Positions 56,869-64,000 of a stretch of DNA of 64,000 bases are shown piece after piece (within the stretch, counting starts at the first letter, position 1; every line of letters starts with the position of its first letter). The notes under the pieces are model-generated. The model did not search any database. It was not told where the DNA came from and saw only the letters and a list, made by a program, of their open reading frames with translations. Both the position numbers and the translations under genes were made by a program. The stretch lies in assembly GCA_027604705.1 (NCBI GenBank), contig JADHYV010000073.1, forward strand, positions 32,623 to 96,622, read 5' to 3'. The stretch is from Allomyces arbusculus (Eukaryota; Blastocladiomycota; Blastocladiomycetes; Blastocladiales; Blastocladiaceae).

Positions 56869-59240
56869 ATGAACCAGTCAGTCAAGTCCTATATTTGTTG
56901 CCTGTCTCAAACAGTCCCAATCAAGGAGCTGCGCTGTCCCAAGATTGACGAGGGTGACCAGTACATTTACGATTTCGATCGCATCGTTGTTTTCGAGACA
57001 GTTTTTCTCCATTTACCCAAGACGGATCCACACGTGCAATCTGGCCAGTGAGACCAAATCGGAGAAGACGATTTTTTTGCACTCGAACTTGGTGACCTGT
57101 ACATGATACGCGTCGTCCGCCCGAACTTACTTTATGCTCTCAGTATTGAACGCATTGTTGTTGGCATTGTGATCAAGCCGCCCACACCAATTGAACGCAA
57201 ACTTGTGATGCAGGTGCAGTAGATTTTTGCAGCCAATGCTGAGTACATTGCACGACGGCGACGCTGAGCGATTTGGCGCCGACCTGGATCCGAAGGCATG
57301 TTTTCGCGCTGGCCAGTTGATCCTGTTGAGACGAGCGAGGTTACTGGAGCGGATCTTGATTGGGCCAAATCCTGGACTGCAGCACAAGACCAGTACTACA
57401 TGCTCGCTCTGGCATCCGTCCCTGGACAAAGGTACTGTCCTGACTGGGAAGGTGACAAGAATGAGCAGCCCAACTGGAAAATTCGCTATTTTATGCCCAC
57501 TTCCAGCTACACTTATCGTCATTGCGTGTTTCTCAACCTGGAGCATGCACAGGCGGAAATGAAGCATGGCGAGTGGTGCCAATGCTTGGCCTCCTCATGT
57601 CCAAGGCCGCGGACTTGATTCGCACAGCTTGTTTGTTCCCAGCCTAGGCAAGGCCTGCGACTTGGAGTTCGAGACCCCAATGCGACTGCACTGTGCAGAC
57701 GTTGTAGATTCGCCAACTGCCGTTAACGTCCACCAAGGAAGATCAGCAGCAGTAGAGGTTGTGGTCACCAAGTGCATGCATGTACACAGCCTCCCAATGA
57801 CACGTGCTGCTGCTCAATCGTTCCTGAACACATGCGTTCGTCGCAATGACCCAATGCTGGCAATGCCGCCTGTGCACCACTGCACTGAGTGGATCACCAT
57901 GACGGCTGCAGAAATGGGGCTCATGGTGTTGCACAACACAGACAGCAAGCTCATGCCTGTTGAACAGCTCATGAGATGTAACCACCACCAGCTCACCGAC
58001 ACGCTTGCCACGCTAATCGACCAAGTCGCGGCACTGCTGCAGACTGCACACAGCGAAAATGGCCGATTTGGTGGCACACACGCGTGAGGTCCAGACCAAA
58101 CTTGCCATGAGTATTGGGTGGTTGCATGTTGCATGCACATATTGTTATGTACAAGAAAAAGGTGCTCCCTGTGATCCCGCCGCTTGGCATGACCGTGATG
58201 GAGCCCAGGCATGTGATCCGCATTTCCAGCTATGTTGCCCCTCAGGTGTATGTACCCATGGGTCCTGGACGACCTGAACCTGCTGCCTAAGGGTCCTCCC
58301 CGTCCCATTTCCATTGGTCGCAGCTGTGCAGACCAAAATGCTGCGCAAGGACGCCATCTGTTTGGACCAGCATGCTGGGCTCCTACATCACAAGTACCTG
58401 GACTTGACATGGCAACTGCAGAGTGTCATGGCTGAATGTACGTTTATGAAAGTGGTCCTTGACGTGAATTGACGCGCCAAGGAGCTGATGCGACCCTGTG
58501 TTTCAAGAGCATTGCTGTGGGCCAGCTGCTCACCATGACATGGTGTGGGCACATCTACTGCACAAACTGCACGCTCGCCCTCGTCAAGCGTGTGCAAAAG
58601 GAGGGTGCCGTGTGCCACAGAAAAGCCTTGACAGTGTGCACGCCATGACACGCATGATGCTCATGGTGCCTGACCCATTGTGAGCAGGTCCGTCACGACC
58701 CACAAGCGATGCAGTTATTGAAGGGATTGATTATCCCAAGTATGGGTCCAAGAATTGCGCGCTCATCACGCATGTGTGGCAAGTGATTACTGTGGACCCG
58801 ACTGCTAAGCTGATTCTGTTCTCACAGTTCTGCTGGCTCAGGTCACTCATTTTGCCCACTTTCTCGCAATTTTACATTCCCAACGTGAACATGTCTGGCG
58901 GCAACATCTTCAGCAAGCAATGCGCCTCGACATTGTTATGTACTGATCCAGACATGAGAGTGCTGTTCCTGTCATCTGATGACTGTGTGCCAGGCTTGAA
59001 CCTGGTTGAGGCAAACCACATCGTCATTGTCCACCCATTCTTGGGCACGTCCAAGACCATGTCATGAGCACATGAGCTGCAAGGTGCATTTCTCACTCCC
59101 ATTTGCCACTCCTGGCCCCATTCCACTCCAACTGACCCTGCAAGTTCAATTATAGGGATTGTGCGCATGGTCCACACAGGGCAAACCTGTGAAGTGACAG
59201 TGGTCCAGTTTGTGATGTGCAACATGGTTGAGGAGGGATG
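56869..59240 (+). pseudogene. decayed SNF2/RING (SHPRH/Rad5-like) gene
   Basis: Protein homology runs in order but through three frames with in-frame stops. A helicase-linking part (~57750-58080) has AAQSFLNTCVRR and EQLMRCNHHQL. Its continuation in another frame (~58150-58290) has GMTVMEPRHVIRISSY. A RING remnant (~58500-58640) is WCGHIYCTNCTLALVKR. The helicase C-terminal half (~58710-59060) has DYPKYGSKNCALITHVW, TAKLILFSQF, RVLFLSSDDC and GLNLVEANHIVIVHPF. Motif VI (~59155-59240) reads IVRMVHTGQT and VVQFVMCNMVEE. Upstream fragments (QTVPIKELRCPKID near 56920, DWAKSWTAAQDQYYML near 57355) may belong to the same gene. It is a diverged paralogue of the minus-strand gene at the window end and is clearly AT-richer than its surroundings. 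Intact SNF2 motifs V and VI in a frame-broken gene suggest decay after a functional period. Confidence 0.75.
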
Positions 59241-60308
59241 ATGGAGCAGTGGGCTGATGTGCAATTGGCGCCAACAGCAATAGTTGGTGGAACTGACCAT
59301 GGCAGAGCGCCAGCGGTTTGGAGGTCCATCAAGCAGAGGTGGAGCTCAATCAGGCTCAGGCTTGGGCCAACCAAGCACAGGTGGAGGTCAATCGACCTGT
59401 AAGAGCGTCAATTGAGGCGAAATTTGTTCAAACACAAATTGAATCGATGGGAGCTCCTTGTCAATTGACAAGATGAGGACATTGCTATTTTTTCCTCCCC
59501 TCCCGTGCACTCTAACCAGATTTGAGTTGGTCAGTCGAGTGTCGATTGAACATGGATCAAGCACCTCAGCTCGACTGAGCATTGATCAAGTAGGCCACCT
59601 TCATGATGTCACAGCGCAAATTGGGCCGCATGTCTAGTGAGCTGTGTGCCCACTTGCACGTGCATTGGCGGTTTGGACATGCTGGAGACGCGAGGAGGGG
59701 CGTATGTAAATTTTCCTACGCGTAAATGGCCCCTCACAGGCCAGGTTTGTACCCAACATCAGACGATCGTCGTCAAGGCTAGCGCTGTCATGAGCGATAG
59801 TTCACGTGTGGTTTGACAAACACTTGACGAACTCGGGTCGTTCTCGCGCCACAGTGTGCTCACACGTAAGGCGGCGCGTCCGCTTGACCTTGACGTGGCT
59901 CAAAAATGGGCTGATTCTGTCCGAAGGATGGCCAAAAAGCTCCTTGCATACAAGCCGCTGAGATCAACGCGTCCAAGTGCATCGCACCTCGTCGCTGTGT
60001 GTTGCCGCTGACGCTGCGGCCGCGCCGCCCACGAACACTGTCGCGACGAGGTGCACGGCCCATAAAAGGCATCCCGCCCCCGTCGACACCAACGCCCCTC
60101 ACTGAAGACGACAACGCGCATCCATCCATTGTGATCGACAAAGCTGTTTCGCCAGCAGGTCCGTCGCCCTCATCCTCGCCTGCCACTCAGAGGGCAGCGT
60201 GCCGCTTGCCCCATTTCTTTCAGTGGTTCATCTCATTCGCGTTCTGCACCTTGTCTACCTGTCCTCCATCTCTATCTCGCAGTCTATTCGACCCGCGCCA
60301 TCACAATC
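59241..60308. other. intergenic; repeats of AGGTGGAG(C/G)TCAATC type
   Basis: Contains short imperfect repeats (AGGTGGAGCTCAATCAGG near 59335 and AGGTGGAGGTCAATCGAC near 59382) and mirrored CAATTGA motifs near 59410-59470. No gene can be supported before the ATG at 60309. The second half returns to high GC and probably holds that gene's promoter and leader. Confidence 0.4.
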
Positions 60309-61307
60309 ATGGCCTCGTTCCAGCCCTACCCTGTCCCCGCTCGCGCTGCTCGGACTGTTCCCGACGCGGCACCGCGCGTCCTCACGCTGCTCGAGATCAA
60401 GGAAGCCATCTTGAACGATGCCTCGATTCGTGAGTTTGTCGCTCAAGTGCTGTCCGAGTTTGCGCAGGGCCAGTGCCGCGAGGAATCATTCGAGGTCGCA
60501 GATACCGACGAGGACGTGCCGCCCGTTCAGTTTCGCACCAAGAACGGTAAGGGCAAGGCCGTGGCGGCGGGCACGTCGGCACTGAGCTCGCCGCAGTCAA
60601 CGGCGCGTCAACATGGCGACACAAGTACTGCTTCCGCCAGCACGGCCGGTCCCGCCAAAGCCCGCGCGTCGTCAACGCCCAACGTGTTCCAGCAACGTTC
60701 CGCAGCGCGCCCCGCTGCCACTCTGTGTGCGCCGTCGGTGGTCCACCAAGTCGAGTCGCCGTCGTCCACGTTGAGCGGCGCGGGTCTTCGCGCGTCAGTG
60801 CCGTCGGGCCTGGTCGAGCCCAACAACTTGGTGGCCAAGGCTGAATGCCGCGACATTTTGAAGTTCATTGGACCCAAGGCGGTGCACATGTACCACGGCG
60901 ACGGCGCGCACCTGCCGGCGCAGATTCCGCGCGAGCTTGTGCAGTTCATCGAGGACGTGCGGTCGTGCGTCGAATTTTGGCCGTCGTTCACGAAAAAGTT
61001 TCTCTACTGCGTCGAGTACCATGACGGCACCTGGTTTGTCGCAGCCGGGTTTTTTGCTTACCTGCACCGCACGAAGCACGCCCGGCATGGCCGGAACCAC
61101 GACGACTACGTGGACGTGCGCAAGGAGATTCAGGGGCAGTTGCTCACGTCGATGAAAGCAGGCAAGCTGCGTGGGATTCGCGTCGGGAACGACAAGCTCG
61201 CGGCCGGCCATGAAGCGGGCAAGGGAGGGAACAATGGCGGCCCTGGAACGTGGTTCGTGCGGCCGGACGTGTACTGGGCACGGTTCGCCCGTGGCGCTCG
61301 GCTCTAA
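60309..61307 (+). CDS. hypothetical protein, 332 residues
   Basis: A single exon with no recognised family. An N-terminal helical part (LTLLEIKEAILNDASIREFV, ~26-45) with acidic residues leads into ~90 residues of Ser/Ala/Thr-rich, probably disordered sequence. The C-terminal ~150 residues are folded-looking and balanced: KAECRDILKFIGPKAVHMY, IPRELVQFIEDVRSCVEFW, FLYCVEYHDGTWFVAAGFF, DYVDVRKEIQGQLLTSMKAG and RPDVYWARF. It lies between the decayed SNF2/RING copy (+) and its GC-rich paralogue (-). It might be a lineage-specific DNA- or protein-binding factor, but there is no motif evidence. Codon composition matches the other real genes. Confidence 0.65.
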   Translation: MASFQPYPVPARAARTVPDAAPRVLTLLEIKEAILNDASIREFVAQVLSEFAQGQCREESFEVADTDEDVPPVQFRTKNGKGKAVAAGTSALSSPQSTARQHGDTSTASASTAGPAKARASSTPNVFQQRSAARPAATLCAPSVVHQVESPSSTLSGAGLRASVPSGLVEPNNLVAKAECRDILKFIGPKAVHMYHGDGAHLPAQIPRELVQFIEDVRSCVEFWPSFTKKFLYCVEYHDGTWFVAAGFFAYLHRTKHARHGRNHDDYVDVRKEIQGQLLTSMKAGKLRGIRVGNDKLAAGHEAGKGGNNGGPGTWFVRPDVYWARFARGARL

Positions 61308-61901
61308 ATTGGCAGAGTCGACCTCTGAGGGTTTTGCCGGCCGGAGTTGAATCGGGATCGAGTCATTTTGTCATTTTGTTGTGGTCGCAGCGCTGGTGGA
61401 TGCGGCCACGAGATGGGAAACAGAGGTTGTTGCTGCTTCTTCATTCATACAACGTCACATTCATTTCGTGAAAACAAGCGTCTTCCCGTTTCCCTTACTC
61501 GGCCATCTCTTCCGCGTCCCGGTCCACCACATGCCCGTAGCGGCCCGCTCAAGCTCTCCCTGCATGATTTGGCCGCGTTCGCCACATTTCCATCTACGGC
61601 TTCCACCTCGGAAAACCGTGCCTCGAGCGGGAGTTTCGGCGTGTCGAGCTGCCAGTGATCGACGAAAGCACCTCACCGCGTTGCCGCCCGAGATCGCGCC
61701 AAGATATCGGCCAATGCCGATGCTTCGAGCTGGATGAGAATGTCGGGGCCAAGCGTGTATTTGAAAGTGCGAGTGTCATTTGACTTGAGCTGAGTGGCAC
61801 AGCGCGATTATCAAGCTGTACGATCTCATGTTGAGAAGCACCACAGTACATTTCTTGTTGTTACATCACCCCGTCTCTACCTTCCTTCTCCACCCCACCA
61901 T
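61308..61901. other. convergent 3' flanks
   Basis: Lies between the 3' ends of the hypothetical gene (+) and the SNF2/RING gene (-). No coding sequence supported. Moderately AT-rich. Confidence 0.45.
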
Positions 61902-63870
61902 CTACCATCGCCACGGCCCACGACACCGGATCTCGACCAACCGCTCCTCCACGGTCCCCGCCGCAACAAACCAAACCACCGTCATCTCTCGCCTCTCTTC
62001 TTCCTCCTTCTTCCCCCTCTCATCGCTCCGCTGAATGAGCGTCGCAACCGCGCGCATTTCCGCCGCCCGCGCCATGACCTCCGACCCATCCAGCACCGGG
62101 TGCAGGATCTCGACGTGCGAAATATCGCGCGGCCATTCGTCGAGCGCAACAAGCGTAAACATGTACACGCTGGGCCGATCACGGCTCCGGTACTGGTCGA
62201 ACTCGGTAGCGCACGAGACGTGCGCGGTGTCGAGCACCGCCATGAGCAGGGTCGTGAGGTGCAGGAACTGCGAGTAGAAAACGAGCATTGCGGCCGGGTC
62301 GGCCGCGAGAATGAGCTGGACGTACGCGACGACCGCGCGGATCTTGGTGCCGTACACGTCGTGCTGCAACAATGGCGATGGAGGTGGAGCGAGCGTGATT
62401 CAGGCCACCGAGTGGAGGTGGGCGCGGCACGCGGAACAGGTTTTCTGGTCCATGACCGCGGCCGCGCAATCGGAACAAACGACGTGCGCGCACGGCGTAA
62501 CCGCGGCTGTCTCGATGACCTGCGCGCAAGTCGCGCACGTCGGCCGCGGGGCATCGGCACGCGCCAGGGTCAACATCGCGTCGAAGACATGCCACACGCG
62601 ATCAACGTTGTGCAGCTGCCGCACCTTGCTCCTTCACTTGCGCACGAGGTGCGCGACGCGCCGCGCTCACTTGAGCGACTTGGCGCGGGGCTTATCTGTA
62701 CGAACGTCAGCGACCATCAGCGAGCGGATGGGGACCGAGTGCGTTGGTGCGTGGAGTGGCCTATTCGGGCCAACGGGAATGTGTCGGGGCGGCGAGCGCG
62801 GCGAGGACCGCGTGCCCATCGACGCGTATTACATTGGCCGGCTGCGTGACCGTGACCCCAGCCGCAGGCAGGTCGACGACGATGGCCGGGTAGGTGACCA
62901 CTAGCGCGCGCAAGTGCCCGACGGCCACGGCCAAATCGATTTGGCGCGCGTGCGCCTCGGCCGCAAGCTGCGCCATGGCGGACTCGCGCGGCGCCTGAAT
63001 CCGGCCAGCGGCATGCATGGCCGTGAAGTGCGCCGTGCTCGGTGCGGGATTGGCAACGTAGTGGTGGTTGCATCGCAGCACCTGGTCGCGCAGCAACATA
63101 TCGTCGGCCGCAGCGAGAATGCCCATTTCCGCCGGTGTCCGCACGACCGTCTCGACGTGCCAATGCATGCGTACTGCGACCGCGACCCCGTGCCGGCGCA
63201 CGCACGAGTTGAGCAGTGCCTGCGCGGCCTCGCGCGACGGAACGATACTCCAAGCGGTGGCGAGTTTACGCACACACTGGAACACGTCCTCGACCGAGTT
63301 CATAGTCACACCCGTGTCGAACCCAATCCGAACGACGAGGGCAGTTGGTGGATCACGTCGCCGAGCGTTTCGCGCTGGGAAGAGACACCGCCACGAGCAT
63401 AATCTCGCGCCTCGGATTTGGAAATAAACGATCGGCCAAGATCGCGGAGGTCGTAGACAATGATCCGGTGGAGGTGCACGCGCTTGAGAACCACAGCGTT
63501 AGTGTCGAGCCAAACGAGGCAGGGCTGCGGGGTTGGATCAGGTCAATCATGTGCTCGTCGAGCAGACGGAAAAAGCTGGTCGCTGACCAGTGCGGTCAGG
63601 GTCGTAGCCCGTGTCGTCGTCGCGGCGGCGACGGTCCACCGTGGGTCGTGCAACCGAGAACGGAGTCGGAGACAAGCTTTCCGGCGGCAATAGGTGGTAG
63701 TCGGTGGCTCCAACCAGTTCGCACACGCGGCGGCGGTACTGCCGGTCTTGTAGAAGATCAGTAGAGACAACCACGATATCCGCGAGCAACACGTCGCCCC
63801 ACGAGGCCGATGTCTGGCCCCCGACCGACTCGAGCCATGTAATGGTGGTCGAGCTCGGGAGCAATCGCTC
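61902..63870 (-). CDS. SNF2/RING (SHPRH/Rad5-like) ATPase, 5' end cut off
   Basis: Read on the minus strand. SNF2 N-lobe sequence runs from the truncated 5' end: WGDVLLADIVVVSTDLLQD (~63800), then HLHRIIVYDLRDLG (~63450) where the DEAQ/DEGH box should be. A helix-rich linker follows (AAQALLNSCVRR, DQVLRCNHHYVAN, GVTVTQPANVIRVDGH; ~62760-63300). A C3HC4 RING comes next: CATCAQ, CAHVVCSDCAAAVMDQ, CSACRAHL (~62420-62540). The helicase C-lobe is VYGTKIRAVVAYVQLILAAD, MLVFYSQF and MTVVWFVAAGTVEERLVE (~61910-62350). At least one 47-nt intron (about 62366-62412) joins RING and C-lobe; other splices are uncertain. SHPRH/Rad5-type proteins are ubiquitin ligases for PCNA in damage tolerance. Motifs II and VI look altered, so ATPase activity is doubtful; the gene may itself be decaying. 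Confidence 0.6.
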
Positions 63871-63876
63871 AGCTTC

Positions 63877-64000
63877 GGGCGGGGGCGGGGGCCGCGGCGC
63901 CCCGCCCGGCGCCCCCCCCCCGGCGCGGGGCGCGCGGGGGGGGGGGGCGCGGCGCGCGGGGGGGGGCCCCCGGGGCGCGGCCCGCGGGGGGGCGGCGCCC
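63877..64000. other. G/C-only terminal run, probably not real sequence
   Basis: The last ~124 bases contain no A or T, with long G and C runs, unlike anything else in the window. This is typical of failed base calls at a read or contig end. The coding frame of the SNF2/RING gene is lost on entering it. Confidence 0.8.

Overview
The window is nuclear DNA of a GC-rich, intron-bearing, flagellated (zoosporic) fungus. Fungus-typical genes (a WOPR/Gti1-Pac2 transcription factor, an Nma111-type two-part HtrA protease, a Stm1-like ribosome factor, a STK16/Env7-like kinase) lie beside a full-length single-headed axonemal inner-arm dynein heavy chain and a phenylalanine 4-hydroxylase, genes lost from most non-flagellated fungi. 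That mix and the base composition best fit Blastocladiomycota (Allomyces- or Catenaria-like). This is an inference from gene content, not a database match. Introns are short, mostly 45-90 nt with a few longer ones, with donors such as GTACG or GTGCG and a CTGAC/CTGAT branch motif shortly before the acceptor. Gene models below use these signals and were checked for reading-frame closure.

Layout. 0.5-6.5 kb: a hypothetical protein (+), a small one-membrane-span protein (-), a two-RRM protein (+) and DOT1 H3K79 methyltransferase (+). 6.7-8.4 kb: a frame-broken gene remnant with a partial tandem copy. 8.4-13.2 kb: no gene I can support, with TATA motifs and probably the long leader of the WOPR factor. 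13.25-15.6 kb: WOPR transcription factor (+). 15.9-21.1 kb: two adjacent minus-strand paralogues, each with a telobox-type Myb domain (VDLKDKWR / IDLKDKWR) split by introns at the same codons and sharing a C-terminal motif. 21.7-23.7 kb: BUD23 18S rRNA methyltransferase (-) and a small DUF4748-like membrane protein (+), divergent. 25.5-29.0 kb: Stm1/HABP4-like protein (-) and phenylalanine hydroxylase (+), divergent. 29.9-42.55 kb: nine-exon dynein heavy chain (+). 43.7-43.9 kb: U2 snRNA (-) with its own TATA element. 44.3-46.8 kb: a repeat-built Gln-rich protein (-) and a small secreted- or lectin-like ORF (-). 46.8-50.3 kb: NAT10/Kre33 RNA cytidine acetyltransferase (-). 50.6-54.7 kb: a small membrane protein (-) and Nma111-like protease (+), divergent. 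54.8-56.0 kb: STK16-like kinase (-). 56.9-59.2 kb: a decayed, AT-richer SNF2/RING (SHPRH/Rad5-like) pseudogene (+). 60.3-61.3 kb: a hypothetical protein (+). 61.9 kb to the end: a GC-rich paralogue of that SNF2/RING gene (-), cut off by the window. The last ~124 bases contain only G and C and look like bad sequence.

Several genes share broad themes: ribosome and RNA modification (BUD23, NAT10, Stm1-like, RRM protein), chromatin and telomere biology (DOT1, telobox pair, SNF2/RING pair), and the flagellum (dynein). Neighbouring genes are not operons. Several pairs are divergent and share 400-500 bp promoters, some with TATA boxes 60-75 bp before the start codon.
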